DNA from: Oscillibacter sp.
GTDB taxonomy: Bacteria > Bacillota > Clostridia > Oscillospirales > Oscillospiraceae
DNA: 64,000 nucleotides
NCBI GenBank assembly: GCA_017526785.1
Contig: JAFXQV010000036.1
Span: forward strand, 1 to 64,000
Direction of reading: 5' to 3'
The notes under the pieces were generated by a model, which did no database searches, was not told where the DNA came from, and saw only the letters and a list, made by a program, of their open reading frames with translations. Shown here piece after piece: positions 50,806 through 60,121 of the stretch. Position numbers and translations under genes: made by a program. How positions within the stretch are numbered: the first letter of the stretch is position 1; each line of letters opens with the position of its first letter.

Positions 50806-50837
50806 CAACGGAGACGACTGTCAAGCCGCCTCCGTTG
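50806..50837 (-). terminator. Hairpin between the two GH3 genes
   Basis: CAACGGAG (50806-50813) and CTCCGTTG (50830-50837) form an 8-bp stem in the 105-base gap. A TTGACA hexamer lies in its loop on the minus strand, but with no good -10, so I call it a weak terminator. Confidence 0.4.
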
Positions 50838-50874
50838 CTCCGCTCGGGACGTTCTCTGGGAACGCCCACGCCGA

Positions 50875-53799
50875 TTACTTGCCGGAAGTCTCCGGCTGTT
50901 CGACTTTCTTCTTATAGCTCCGGTAGAGCAGGAACCACGCGACGGCCGCGCACGCCACGAGTGCCGCGTCAATCACGTACATGGTGACTTTCCACTGGGG
51001 CATACCGGTATTCAGGTTGCCCTCGGCGTACTGGCGGCTGTTGGCGACAACGTAGAGAATGTTTTTCGCGGAGTTGCGCATAGCCTGTTTTGCGCCGTTG
51101 GTGTCGCGGAAGCGTACGTCGTTGGTCGCGGTGGCGTAGTTGACAAGCATGAGGTCGGAACCGTTGCGGATGCCTTGGTCAGCGCTCATGTAGCCGTAGA
51201 CGCCGAAGTAGTCGGTCTCGACAAAGCCCTTGAAGCCCCATTCACCGCGCAGAACGTCCGTCTGTAACTCCTTGCAGCCGCCCGACCAGCGGTTTCCAAC
51301 GTAGTTGAACGACGACATAACCGCGAGACAATCGGCGTCTTTGACGCACTTCTCGAACGGGCGGAGGTAGATTTCCCGTATGGCCTGTTCGTTGCTCCAA
51401 GTGCAGAGCATGTCACAGCGGTTGCCCTCTTGGTCGTTCATGGCAAAGTGTTTCATGTAGGCGTAGACGCCGTTCTTCTGGGCACCGGCCACGGCGGCGG
51501 CGGCGATATAGCCGGACAGAATCGGGTCTTCGGAGTAATACTCAAAGTTACGTCCGGCGAACGCGGTGCGGTGGATGTTCATGGCGGGGGCGTACCAGCC
51601 GGACACGTCCATTTCGTTGGCCATTTTGCCGATACTGTCGCCGAACTCCTCGGCCAGTTCCTTGTTGAACGTGGCGGCAATCACGACGCCCACGGGGAAG
51701 CCCACGGAACCGACGCCCGTAAAGTTGTTGTTGATGGAGGAGGGGCCGTCACAGTCGTTTGTGCGAACCTTGCCGACGGAGGCGACGGCCGCCGTCTGGT
51801 AGCCGCCCAGAGAAATGACCGCGTTCATGTCGTCAAGGGTCATCTCGTCCATGAGCAGGTCCCACTTGGGGTCGTCCTTGTCCAGCCCGCGCACATCGGA
51901 GAGCGTGAGGCCGTTTTTGGCTCCGGTCGTGACGGGGGCGGCGTCGGGGTCCTCGTCCATGGCGGTGGCCTCCGCCGTCAGATAGTTACTGATGTTATAG
52001 AAGGTGTCTTTTTTCTCGGGGGCAAGTTCAAAGTTCGTGGGGGCGGCGGTGGCGGTGTCGTAGTTCGCGAACCCTCCGGCGCGGGACAGGTACGTGACGT
52101 TCCCCGCCGCGAAGTCGAACAGATTGGAAGCCGTGGTCTTGTCGCTGGCGCGCTTGTTGCCGTTGTTGTAGACAATCATTTCCGGCACGTTCCAGACCTG
52201 CGACGAAATCGGGGTATGGGAATCGCTGTTGATGGAAATGGTATAGTCCCCGGCTTCCAAAACGTAGCTTCTGGAGCGCTGATAGTCGTAGGACATCAAA
52301 TCGTCCTTGTTAATGACCATATGCACGGTCTCGGTCGCGCCGGGTTCGAGCAGTCCCGTTTTCTCGAACTGCACCAGATTCGCGGACGCCTTCTCAATGC
52401 CGCTATCCGTGTAGGGCGGGTTGCAATAGGCCTGCACGACTTCCTTGCCCGCGACATCGCCCGTATTCGTGACGATAACATCAAATTCCACGGTCGTCTC
52501 GGTCTCGGTCAGACTGCCCATGGTCTGGCTGAACGTCGTGTAGGAGAGGCCGTACCCAAACGGATACTGCACATAGTCGTCATAGTTAATCCTGCCCACG
52601 GCGGCGGCGGTCTCATAGAAGCGGTAGCCGACGTAAATGCCCTCGACGTAGTTGACGAAAGAGGGAATCACGTCCCCGCCGCCGAAACTCGTGGTGGACT
52701 TAAACTCATCCATGTTGGTGTAGTTGAAGTCGCCAAAGTTGTTCCACCACGGCGTGGCCTTGAAGTCGCGGACGTAGGTATCGACCAGACGCCCGGACGG
52801 GTTCGTGACGCCCGCGACAATCTCGCCCAGCGCCGTGAAGCCGACATGTCCCTGAGACGGAGCCCAAAGCACGCTCTTAATCTGCTCGTAGTTCTCGACG
52901 AACGTCAGATTGAAGCTGTTGGAGCAGTTCACGACCACAATCACGTTGTCGAAGTTCGCGCAGACAAGGTCGAGTAACTCGCGTTCCCGGTTGGACAGGT
53001 CAAGGTAGGTGTCGCCCTCGTTCCAGTCGTTCCCGGCGTTGAGTTTGTCATCGTAGGTGGCGGCGGTGTAGGTGGTGCCGTCCTGATAGGTGCCGTTGAC
53101 GATTCCGGTCATGTCGTAGGGGATATCCGCGCCCTCGCCGCCGGAACGGGCGATAAAGAACATGGCCGTATCGGAGAATTTCCGGGCGTTGGCAATCATG
53201 TCATCGGTGTACAGGGATACGGCGGGTTCGGGGAGCGTCCAGTCCTGCGCCCACATGCCCACGTCGGGGCGGCCGTCCTTGTACTTGACATAGAAATTGG
53301 TCAACTCGGTGTTGGTCTCGATTCCGGCGTCTTTGAGGGACTGCAACGGCGTGACCTTCTCGTAGGCGTCATTGAGGCCGCCGGAACCCGCGCCGCCGTA
53401 GCAGGCCGCAGTGGACGCCCAGCCAAAGACGTTGAGCTTGTCGCCGGAGGCCATGGGCAGGAACCCGCCCCGGTTCTCGACGAGTACGATACCCTCCCGG
53501 GCAATCTGTACGGCGAGTTCCTGCGCCTCCGCGGCGGTGGCCTCCTCGATAGTTCCCTTGCCGGTCACAAGGTCGAGCATGGTACTCATGGGGCCGGAGC
53601 AGATGAGGTTGACGCACAGCGTCACGGCCAGAAGCATGGCCAGTAAGGCCGAACCTCTGACCAGTCCCTTTTTCCTGCCCATGCGCCCGGCGGCAATCGC
53701 CACCACCACGCCCACGACCAGAATTGCCACGATAGCAATCAGGTAAGGCTTGATGGAGTTGATTACATTGATAACGTCATCCATGTTGATGCTGAGCAT
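50875..53799 (-). CDS. Membrane-anchored GH3 glycoside hydrolase with B-A domain order
   Basis: The 974-residue protein has two N-terminal hydrophobic helices (about 17-37 and 50-70) and one at the C terminus (about 938-958). Between them the usual GH3 order is reversed. The alpha/beta sandwich comes first (about 85-430, including RREGIVL-type IAREGIVLVENRGGFLPM and the GYGLSYTTF block). The FnIII-like domain follows, then the TIM barrel (about 640-930) with the nucleophile in FVETDYFGVYGYM near residue 864. Such B-A enzymes are known from Ruminococcus albus and Butyrivibrio. It should cleave beta-glucosides at the cell surface. The start follows AAGGAGAG. Confidence 0.93.
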   Translation of the reverse strand: MLSINMDDVINVINSIKPYLIAIVAILVVGVVVAIAAGRMGRKKGLVRGSALLAMLLAVTLCVNLICSGPMSTMLDLVTGKGTIEEATAAEAQELAVQIAREGIVLVENRGGFLPMASGDKLNVFGWASTAACYGGAGSGGLNDAYEKVTPLQSLKDAGIETNTELTNFYVKYKDGRPDVGMWAQDWTLPEPAVSLYTDDMIANARKFSDTAMFFIARSGGEGADIPYDMTGIVNGTYQDGTTYTAATYDDKLNAGNDWNEGDTYLDLSNRERELLDLVCANFDNVIVVVNCSNSFNLTFVENYEQIKSVLWAPSQGHVGFTALGEIVAGVTNPSGRLVDTYVRDFKATPWWNNFGDFNYTNMDEFKSTTSFGGGDVIPSFVNYVEGIYVGYRFYETAAAVGRINYDDYVQYPFGYGLSYTTFSQTMGSLTETETTVEFDVIVTNTGDVAGKEVVQAYCNPPYTDSGIEKASANLVQFEKTGLLEPGATETVHMVINKDDLMSYDYQRSRSYVLEAGDYTISINSDSHTPISSQVWNVPEMIVYNNGNKRASDKTTASNLFDFAAGNVTYLSRAGGFANYDTATAAPTNFELAPEKKDTFYNISNYLTAEATAMDEDPDAAPVTTGAKNGLTLSDVRGLDKDDPKWDLLMDEMTLDDMNAVISLGGYQTAAVASVGKVRTNDCDGPSSINNNFTGVGSVGFPVGVVIAATFNKELAEEFGDSIGKMANEMDVSGWYAPAMNIHRTAFAGRNFEYYSEDPILSGYIAAAAVAGAQKNGVYAYMKHFAMNDQEGNRCDMLCTWSNEQAIREIYLRPFEKCVKDADCLAVMSSFNYVGNRWSGGCKELQTDVLRGEWGFKGFVETDYFGVYGYMSADQGIRNGSDLMLVNYATATNDVRFRDTNGAKQAMRNSAKNILYVVANSRQYAEGNLNTGMPQWKVTMYVIDAALVACAAVAWFLLYRSYKKKVEQPETSGK

Positions 53800-53854
53800 G
53801 TAAAAATCTCTCCTTCCTTGCTTCCAAAATCGATTGGGGAATTGCGCAACTGAA

Positions 53855-53883
53855 ATTATAATGCTTTGACAAGAAATGTGCAA
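53855..53883 (-). promoter_or_regulatory. Promoter of the membrane GH3 run
   Basis: On the minus strand TTGCAC (53883-53878), a 17-base spacer and TATAAT (53860-53855) lie about 55 bases upstream of the GH3 start. Confidence 0.7.
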
Positions 53884-53962
53884 GCGGTTCCCGGTATTTT
53901 CATGAGAATCAACAAAAATGAGGCTTGTTTCCGTACAAAAGAGACAAGTTCCCGGTTTCCGC

Positions 53963-53991
53963 TTGACAGATTCGCCGGAAAGCGGTACTCT
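53963..53991 (+). promoter_or_regulatory. Promoter of the NrdG-like gene
   Basis: TTGACA (53963-53968), a 17-base spacer and TACTCT (53986-53991), divergent from the GH3 promoter. Confidence 0.7.
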
Positions 53992-54018
53992 TTGCGTGAA
54001 CGAAAGGAGACGTGACAT

Positions 54019-54558
54019 GTGTATTACGGAGCGATTAAAAACTGTGACATTGCCAACGGGGAGGGCGTACGCGTGAGCCTGTTCGTGTCGGGCTGTACGA
54101 ACCACTGCCGGCACTGTTTCCAGCCGGAGACTTGGGATTTCGAGTACGGGCGGCCGTTCACGGCGGAGACGGAAGCGGAACTTTTGCGGATGTTGTCGCC
54201 GTCGTACATCGCGGGCTTGTCCGTACTCGGCGGGGAACCGTTTGAGCCGGACAACCAAAACGCGTTGCTCCCGTTTCTGCGGCGCGTGCGGGAGGCGTAC
54301 CCCGGGAAAAACGTCTGGTGTTACTCCGGCTTCACGCTCGACGAACTGCGTACGGACGGCAGTTACCCGCGCCGCGAGACAACCGACGACATGTTATCGT
54401 TGATAGACGTGCTGGTAGACGGGCGGTTTATGGAGGAGTACAAGGACATTTCCTTACGGTTTCGCGGGAGCCGGAATCAACGCCTGATTGACCTGAACGC
54501 CACCCGTCGGACGGGAGAAATTGTGTGTCTGCCCGACCGACGGACAATCCAAGAGTGA
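54019..54558 (+). CDS. nrdG: Anaerobic ribonucleotide reductase activating protein (NrdG-like)
   Basis: The 179-residue radical SAM protein has the cluster motif CTNHCRHC (CX3CX2C) after GVRVSLFVSG, plus YIAGLSVLGGEPFEP. These match NrdG, which generates the glycyl radical on NrdD. ATG 54017 reads a short other frame, so the real start is GTG 54019, behind AAAGGAGA. No nrdD is nearby; a related glycyl-radical activase role cannot be excluded. The GNAT gene follows after 13 bases. Confidence 0.88.
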   Translation: MYYGAIKNCDIANGEGVRVSLFVSGCTNHCRHCFQPETWDFEYGRPFTAETEAELLRMLSPSYIAGLSVLGGEPFEPDNQNALLPFLRRVREAYPGKNVWCYSGFTLDELRTDGSYPRRETTDDMLSLIDVLVDGRFMEEYKDISLRFRGSRNQRLIDLNATRRTGEIVCLPDRRTIQE

Positions 54559-54571
54559 GGGAGAGTGTGAC

Positions 54572-55051
54572 ATGAATCGTGTTAGAAACGCGGAAGCGCG
54601 GGACATTCCGGCGGTGTTGCGCCTGCTCGAACAGGTGAACATGGTTCACCACAACGGGCGGCCGGATATCTTCAAGGGTCCCGCGACAAAGTACACGGCC
54701 GGACAGTTGCGCGGCATGTTCCGGAATCCGGAAACCCCCGTCTTTGTCTGCGTCGACGAGGCCGACGCGGTACAGGGCTACATTATGTGTATGCGCAGAC
54801 AGGCGCTCAATGACAACATTCTGACCGACGTGAAAACGCTGTACATCGACGATTTGTGCGTGGACGAGACGCTTCGCGGCGGCGGCGTCGGGAAAGCGCT
54901 CTACGAACACGCGGTGACATTCGCGGCGGAATCGGGGTGCTACAACGTGACTTTAAATGTGTGGTCGCTGAACCCGTCCGCGCTGCGCTTCTACGAAAAG
55001 CGCGGCATGGTGCCGCGTAAAATCGAAATGGAGTACGTCCTGCCGCAATAA
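54572..55051 (+). CDS. GNAT-family N-acetyltransferase
   Basis: A 159-residue GNAT protein. The acetyl-CoA motif A reads LRGGGVGKALYEHAVTFAAESGC (RxxGxG/A), preceded by the strand LYIDDLCVDE and followed by NVWSLNPSALRFYEKRGM. The substrate is unknown. It starts behind GAGGGAGAG 13 bases after nrdG and ends at a strong hairpin. Confidence 0.9.
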   Translation: MNRVRNAEARDIPAVLRLLEQVNMVHHNGRPDIFKGPATKYTAGQLRGMFRNPETPVFVCVDEADAVQGYIMCMRRQALNDNILTDVKTLYIDDLCVDETLRGGGVGKALYEHAVTFAAESGCYNVTLNVWSLNPSALRFYEKRGMVPRKIEMEYVLPQ

Positions 55052-55055
55052 AAAC

Positions 55056-55085
55056 GGAATCGGTCATTTGACCGATTCCTGTTTT
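55056..55085. terminator. Bidirectional terminator between convergent genes
   Basis: GGAATCGGTCA (55056-55066) and TGACCGATTCC (55069-55079) form a perfect 11-bp stem. TGTTTTG follows on the plus strand, and on the minus strand GTTTTTATT follows. Confidence 0.9.
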
Positions 55086-55086
55086 G

Positions 55087-56682
55087 TCAGCCCACGTATT
55101 TCATGCCAAAGTCCTGCTTCTGGATGTCGGCGTTTTCGTGGAGACCCTCCGACCACTCCGTGTAGGCGTCGGATTTGAGCTTGTCGTAGACCTGCGCCTG
55201 CCAGCGGACAAGCGCGTTATCGCCGACATAGTACATAATGTGGTAGCCCGTGGAAGTCTCGACAATGTCGGTGTCTCCGGGCTTGCGCGCCGCGTCGAAG
55301 CACCACGCGTCGAACTCCGCCAGCATTTGCCCCTCGTACACGCGCTCATACAGGCCGCCCTCGTCCTCACTGCCGGGGTCGTCGGTGTTGTCCTTGACCA
55401 GCGCGGCGAAAGATTCCTCCGTGGCCTCGCCGTCTTTCCACTGCTGATAAGTTTCCTCGGCCTTGGCCTTGGCCTCCGCCCAGAGTTTGTCGTGTTCCTC
55501 CTGATAGCCCTCGTCGCCGTCGGACAGCTCGCCCTCCTCCGGCTGAATCAGAATGTGGCGTACGTCGACAGTCTTGGTCTCGTCGCGGAAACGCTTCTCG
55601 AACTTGACCACGTAGAACGTTTCCGAACTCTCGATAACGGTCACATCCCCGGCCTTGCGGGCGGGGTCAAAGAGCCAGTCGGCGAACTCCTCGCTTGTGT
55701 AGGAACAGGTTTCGTAACTGTCCTTGCTTCCGGAGAACGCCGACGCCTTCTCCATGCCGTCGCTCAGCGCCGACAGCGTGCCGCCGTCGCGTACGCCCGC
55801 CGCTAAGGCGTCGGCCGCGTTTTTGGCGGCATTGTGCGCCGCCTCGGCCTCGGCGTCGGTCGCCGGAATGTCGTTGCCGTCCTCGTCCTGCTTCGTCTCG
55901 GGGTTGCCGTCCACGGACACCGCCTCGTAGGCCACGAAGTCGAACGCCTGCTTGTCGTCATTGTAGGCCGTCTCGATTTCCTCCGGCGTGTAGGTCAAGG
56001 AATCCTGATAGGCGGCCGTGTAGGCGTCGTACTTCATCATCCGGAGCAGTTCCGCCTTGTAGACGCCCTCGGAGACCATGTTGCCGAATGTGGCCTGCAG
56101 ATAGCGCCGGACGCTCGTACCCGCCGAACGGGCGGATTTCGCCAGCGTCTCCAAGGCCTCGTTGTACTGTTCCTGTACACTCTCCGGGAAGATGAACCCC
56201 TCCTCCGACGCCTGCTTCAAGCCGTTCTGTACGCTGGCAATCTGTTCGAGAGCCTCCGACAGAAAGTAGTCCTTCCACGTCATGCCCTCGTTTTCCGACA
56301 GGTCAATGTCAAGGAAAGAGGCCGCCGTGTCGTTGAGTTCCTGCGTGTCCAGCGGCAGGGAACTCGAAAGCCCCAAGTAGCTCATGGCGTACGACCATTG
56401 ATTCATGAACATCAGATAGGCGTTCCGGTAGTAGAAATTCACCTGCGCGACGTTGTACTTTTGTCCGTCGACGGTGACGGCCGCCGCCGAGCGCGTGATG
56501 ATGTTCGAGTTCCAAATAACGGACGCCACGACCACCAGCGCGAACGCCGCCGCAATCAGGCCGTAGACAAAGTTACTGCGGCGTTCCTCTTTGCGCTGCT
56601 GCGCCTCGCGGGCGGTTTTCGGCGCGACCTGCCCGGACGCGGTTCTGTCCCTGCGGTTCTGCTTCTCTCGTGATGCGCTCAT
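55087..56682 (-). CDS. Membrane-anchored parvulin-type foldase (PrsA/SurA-like)
   Basis: The 531-residue protein has a charged cytoplasmic N terminus (1-37), one membrane helix (about 38-58) and a large outer part. A SurA-like N domain (VDGQKYNVAQVNFYYRN) is followed by a helical chaperone region and a parvulin domain (about 370-500). Parvulin marks are VDVRHILIQPEEG, FAALVKDNTDDPGSEDEGGLYERVYEGQM and TGYHIMYYVG. It probably helps secreted proteins fold, fitting the adjacent secreted subtilases. It is anchored by a helix rather than by a lipid. AGGAGG precedes the start by 13 bases. Confidence 0.9.
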   Translation of the reverse strand: MSASREKQNRRDRTASGQVAPKTAREAQQRKEERRSNFVYGLIAAAFALVVVASVIWNSNIITRSAAAVTVDGQKYNVAQVNFYYRNAYLMFMNQWSYAMSYLGLSSSLPLDTQELNDTAASFLDIDLSENEGMTWKDYFLSEALEQIASVQNGLKQASEEGFIFPESVQEQYNEALETLAKSARSAGTSVRRYLQATFGNMVSEGVYKAELLRMMKYDAYTAAYQDSLTYTPEEIETAYNDDKQAFDFVAYEAVSVDGNPETKQDEDGNDIPATDAEAEAAHNAAKNAADALAAGVRDGGTLSALSDGMEKASAFSGSKDSYETCSYTSEEFADWLFDPARKAGDVTVIESSETFYVVKFEKRFRDETKTVDVRHILIQPEEGELSDGDEGYQEEHDKLWAEAKAKAEETYQQWKDGEATEESFAALVKDNTDDPGSEDEGGLYERVYEGQMLAEFDAWCFDAARKPGDTDIVETSTGYHIMYYVGDNALVRWQAQVYDKLKSDAYTEWSEGLHENADIQKQDFGMKYVG

Positions 56683-56738
56683 ATCGCTATTGTGTCCTCC
56701 TCAGATGTGTATTAGCGTGACTTTTTGCGCGTCTCTGT

Positions 56739-56767
56739 ATTATAGCGAATCCCGCGCCGCCGCGCAA
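56739..56767 (-). promoter_or_regulatory. Promoter of the parvulin gene
   Basis: On the minus strand TTGCGC (56767-56762), a 17-base spacer and TATAAT (56744-56739) precede the start at 56682, so the foldase is transcribed apart from the subtilases. Confidence 0.7.
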
Positions 56768-56833
56768 GTCCTTTTTTCAGGTTTTGGGGCGGAAAGGCGT
56801 CAAGGAATTGTTGGCAACGTCCGCCGCCGCGTG

Positions 56834-59800
56834 TCATTTGCGGGTGAAGTAGCCCGGCGCGGACGCGCCGCCGTCAATCCGGGCGTACGCTTTATCAACG
56901 TAGCCGCTGTCGTACTTTGTCCCCGCGCCGCCCACAAGAGACCAGCAATCCTTGAACATGAAGGAACCGTAAATCACGGAGGCAATTGTGAACTTTTCAG
57001 AAGCGTAAATCGTTTTCAGTCCGCTACAGCCGTCAAACATACTGGACATATACGTGACGTTGGCGGTATCGAAGTGAGATACGTCCAGCGCCGTCAGTCC
57101 GCTACAGCCCCAAAACATACTGGACATAGACATGACGTTGGCGGTATCGAAGTGGGACACGTCCAGCGCCGTCAGTCCGTTACAGCCACCAAACATACTG
57201 GTCATATACGTGACGTTGGCGGTATCGAAGTGAGATACGTCCAGCGCCGTCAGTCCGCTACAGCCGTCAAACATACCGAACATATACGTGACGTTGGCGG
57301 TATCGAAGTGAGATACGTCCAGCGCCGTCAGTCCGCTACAGCCGGAAAACAGAGAAGCCATATCCGTGACGTTAGCGGTATCGAAGTGGGACACGTCCAG
57401 CGCCGTCAGTCCGTTACAGCCACCAAACATATCGCGCATATTTGTGACACTGGCGGTGTCCAGATTCCGAATATTGTCTACATGTTGCAGATTTCTACAA
57501 TCAAAAAACCAATACGCCGTAGCTTTTGGACTGATTTTGTCAGCGAATTTCACCACGCGCACAGATTCCCGCTCATTGTACCACGGCGCGTAAGAACCGT
57601 TTTCCGAATAGACCGCGTCCAAATCAACCTTGTATGTCTTTGTGACGCTCTTGCCGGATTCTGGCGTGTCGCCGTGCTGGAAAGTCAGTGTGCCGTCACT
57701 GTAGAGTAGCGCGTAAACGTCCGTAGCGGGTTCGGGTTTGGGCGCGTTCTTGTCGGTGAAGTAGCCCGGCGCGGACGCGCCGCGGTCTATACGGGCGTAG
57801 GCTTTGTCCGTATGGTCGTTGTTGTATCTCGTCCCGTACCCGCCGACCAGCGCATAACAACCCGTGAACATGTCCTTGCTGTCCATCACTTTAGAGACAT
57901 CGAACGTATAATAATCAGTGTCAATTTCCCGCAGGGAAGCGCAACCGGAAAACATCTGCCGCATATTGGTGACATTTTCGGCGCTCCACGTTCTCAAATC
58001 CAGCGTTTCCAGCGAACTGCAACGGGCGAACATAGAACTCATGTTCGTGACCGCGCCGACATCCAGATTTTCAAAGCCCCGGATTTCCGTCAGGTTTTCG
58101 CAACCGTAGAACCACAGCGCCGTGGACAAAGGCCGGACAGGTTCGGCAAATGTCACGGTTTTAATATCGGCGCGGCGTTCGTACCATTTCGCGTATTCGC
58201 TGAGCGCGTCAACCGCATACGCCTGAACAAGCGTTTTTTCCGGATTCGGCCTGTTTTCGTTCTGAAATACCATTTCCCCGTCCGCGTAGAGAAGCGCGTA
58301 CAGCCTGCTTTCCTGTTCCCACTGGGCGTATAGGGAGAGATTCTGACTGACAGTCAGTGTCGCGCCGTCTGTGTAGGCGGTGCCGGAGCCGTCCGCGTTC
58401 GTGTTCCATCCCGTAAACTGGTAGCCGTCACGCGCAAACGTGTTGGCTTTCAGCGCGACTATCGAGCCGGACGCGGCGCTTTGCGGCGTCATGGTACCCG
58501 TGCCGCCGTTTGCGTAAAAGACAATTGTCCGTTGCGGTTGGATGATAAAGGGCGTCAGATTCAGGAATCCCGCGCCCAAACGGACGGCTTCCCCGGCGGC
58601 GTTCGCGCCGGACGTGTCCAGACTGGCGGCGGAATCCCGCAGAGCGCCGGAAATCTGCGCGGGTGTCTGTGCGGTGCCGCGTTCCTCCATGAGAAGCGCG
58701 GCGGCGGCGGAGACATGCGGTGCCGCCATGGAAGTGCCGCTGTCTTCTTTGTAACCGCCGCCGGGAATACTGCTGTTGACCGCCACGCCCGGCGCGGCGA
58801 TGTCCACGGCGTCGCCGTAGTTCGAGAGTTCAAAGCGTTTCCAGTTGCTGTCGACCGCCGCGACGGTGACGCATTCCGCCATATGCGCCGGACAGTGGCT
58901 TTTTACGTCCGAGTTCTGGTTTCCGGCGGCGACAACGACCGTGATATTTTTGGAAATGGCGTAGGAAATCGCTTCTTCCACATAAGAGCTATGTCTGGCG
59001 AGACCGAGACTAAGGTTGATGACATTCGCGCCGTTTTTGGCGGCGTGGTAAATGCCCAAGCCGATATTGGACGCGTTGCCGCCGCCGTAGGCGTCCAGCA
59101 CGCGCAAGGGCATAATTTTCACGTTCATGTCCGGGGTACAGCTTGCGATAATCCCCGAAACATGGGTGCCGTGTCCGTGTTCGTCCTGCGGGTTATTGTC
59201 GTTGTCGACAAAATCGTAGCCGGAAACAAGGCGGCCTTTTAACAGAGAGTGCGTCATGTCCGCGCCGGAATCGACCACGGCCACGACAATGGTACCGTTC
59301 ATGCCCCGTTGCCGGAGGTTTTCGGCGTACGCCGTAATTCCGGTGGCTTCCGCCCCCCATGAAGGAGGGGCGGAGGCGTCCAGAAGTTCCGCGCCGTCGG
59401 CCTGCATAACGCTGTCCGGCTCCGCGTAGCGCACGGTCGGACACGTCCGCAGGTATTCGGCGCATGTCTCCGCTTCCCCGGCGCTGAGGAACTGCAACAC
59501 ATAGAGGTTGTCGGGGCCTTTAATCGTGGCGGCGACATTGTAGGCGCTCAAATCGGGAAGTTCCGTACAGGACACGAGCAGTCGCGCCAAAATGTACGGG
59601 TCGTCGTCGCCGGAAGCGGCTCCGCCGCCGATGTCGCCGTATTCGTCCTGCAGTTTCATCAATTCTTCGGAGAACTGCGCATAAGCCGCCGCGCCGTTGC
59701 CGCTCATGCGGAGTACGGCGGGACTGGCCAGCGGGGTTTGGTTCGCGTCCGCCCACACGATTTTGACACAGTCCGTGTTGGCGACATTCTGTAACGTGAC

Positions 59801-60052
59801 CTGCACGGTCTCCGCGGCCGGGTATCCGGACAGGCTCTTCATCTGGCCGGATTCGGCGAACACGACGGCAAAGACATTGCCCCGTATCTGGCCGCCGGAG
59901 AGCTTCACGTCGCATGAGAAAACGGTGTCGGCGTGACTGCGGTTCTCAATTTGCACAGTCCCGGCGCTTGTGTCCGCCGCCGCCGCGTGTCCGATAAACA
60001 GCAGGGCGAACGGCAACAGGAAAAGCGGCAGGACGAAACATGTTTTTTTCAT
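56834..60052 (-). CDS. Secreted subtilase with Listeria-Bacteroides and BspA-type modules
   Basis: The 1,072-residue protein has a signal peptide (1-26), a pro-region-like beta domain and an S8 protease domain. The catalytic residues are Asp near 260 (VVDSGAD), His near 296 (GHGTHVSG) and Ser near 440 (SGTSMAAPH). A Listeria-Bacteroides beta repeat (about 515-590, ending LYAQWEQ) follows. Two BspA-type modules come next, each built as YALLY-DG-FQ, WFFDC/FYGC, repeat units, then YARIDxGASAPGYF. The second module contains five 26-residue units LTALDVSHFDTANV-like. The C terminus has no anchor. AAAGGAG sets the start. Confidence 0.93.
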   Translation of the reverse strand: MKKTCFVLPLFLLPFALLFIGHAAAADTSAGTVQIENRSHADTVFSCDVKLSGGQIRGNVFAVVFAESGQMKSLSGYPAAETVQVTLQNVANTDCVKIVWADANQTPLASPAVLRMSGNGAAAYAQFSEELMKLQDEYGDIGGGAASGDDDPYILARLLVSCTELPDLSAYNVAATIKGPDNLYVLQFLSAGEAETCAEYLRTCPTVRYAEPDSVMQADGAELLDASAPPSWGAEATGITAYAENLRQRGMNGTIVVAVVDSGADMTHSLLKGRLVSGYDFVDNDNNPQDEHGHGTHVSGIIASCTPDMNVKIMPLRVLDAYGGGNASNIGLGIYHAAKNGANVINLSLGLARHSSYVEEAISYAISKNITVVVAAGNQNSDVKSHCPAHMAECVTVAAVDSNWKRFELSNYGDAVDIAAPGVAVNSSIPGGGYKEDSGTSMAAPHVSAAAALLMEERGTAQTPAQISGALRDSAASLDTSGANAAGEAVRLGAGFLNLTPFIIQPQRTIVFYANGGTGTMTPQSAASGSIVALKANTFARDGYQFTGWNTNADGSGTAYTDGATLTVSQNLSLYAQWEQESRLYALLYADGEMVFQNENRPNPEKTLVQAYAVDALSEYAKWYERRADIKTVTFAEPVRPLSTALWFYGCENLTEIRGFENLDVGAVTNMSSMFARCSSLETLDLRTWSAENVTNMRQMFSGCASLREIDTDYYTFDVSKVMDSKDMFTGCYALVGGYGTRYNNDHTDKAYARIDRGASAPGYFTDKNAPKPEPATDVYALLYSDGTLTFQHGDTPESGKSVTKTYKVDLDAVYSENGSYAPWYNERESVRVVKFADKISPKATAYWFFDCRNLQHVDNIRNLDTASVTNMRDMFGGCNGLTALDVSHFDTANVTDMASLFSGCSGLTALDVSHFDTANVTYMFGMFDGCSGLTALDVSHFDTANVTYMTSMFGGCNGLTALDVSHFDTANVMSMSSMFWGCSGLTALDVSHFDTANVTYMSSMFDGCSGLKTIYASEKFTIASVIYGSFMFKDCWSLVGGAGTKYDSGYVDKAYARIDGGASAPGYFTRK
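57020..57409 (-). repeat. Five exact-length 78-bp direct repeats in the subtilase gene
   Basis: The shared sequence cgtccagcgccgtcagtcc starts at 57082, 57160, 57238, 57316 and 57394, always 78 bases apart. Each unit encodes 26 residues of the form LTALDVSHFDTANV-x-M-x-x-M-F-x-G-C-x-G. Variation is concentrated at a few codons around VTxM and MFxGC. Confidence 0.93.
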
Positions 60053-60085
60053 ATATCCGCTCCTTTAACGGTTCGCATTTTCAGG

Positions 60086-60115
60086 AAAGGTTCGCGGCGG
60101 ATGCCGCGAACCTTT
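60086..60115 (-). terminator. Hairpin between the two subtilase genes
   Basis: AAAGGTTCGCGGC (60086-60098) and GCCGCGAACCTTT (60103-60115) form a perfect 13-bp stem. A T tract on the minus strand is poor (CCTTTCC), so it may be a terminator or an mRNA-stabilising element. Confidence 0.55.
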
Positions 60116-60121
60116 GGCGCG

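Noticed and set aside
50875-54258. GH3 gene starting near 54258
   Set aside because: The extension crosses the promoter region and the divergent NrdG gene. ATG 53799 has a strong binding site and is followed by membrane helices.
57020-57409. Regular repeats resembling a CRISPR array
   Set aside because: The units are 78 bases, contiguous, without spacers, and keep an open frame encoding BspA-type repeats.
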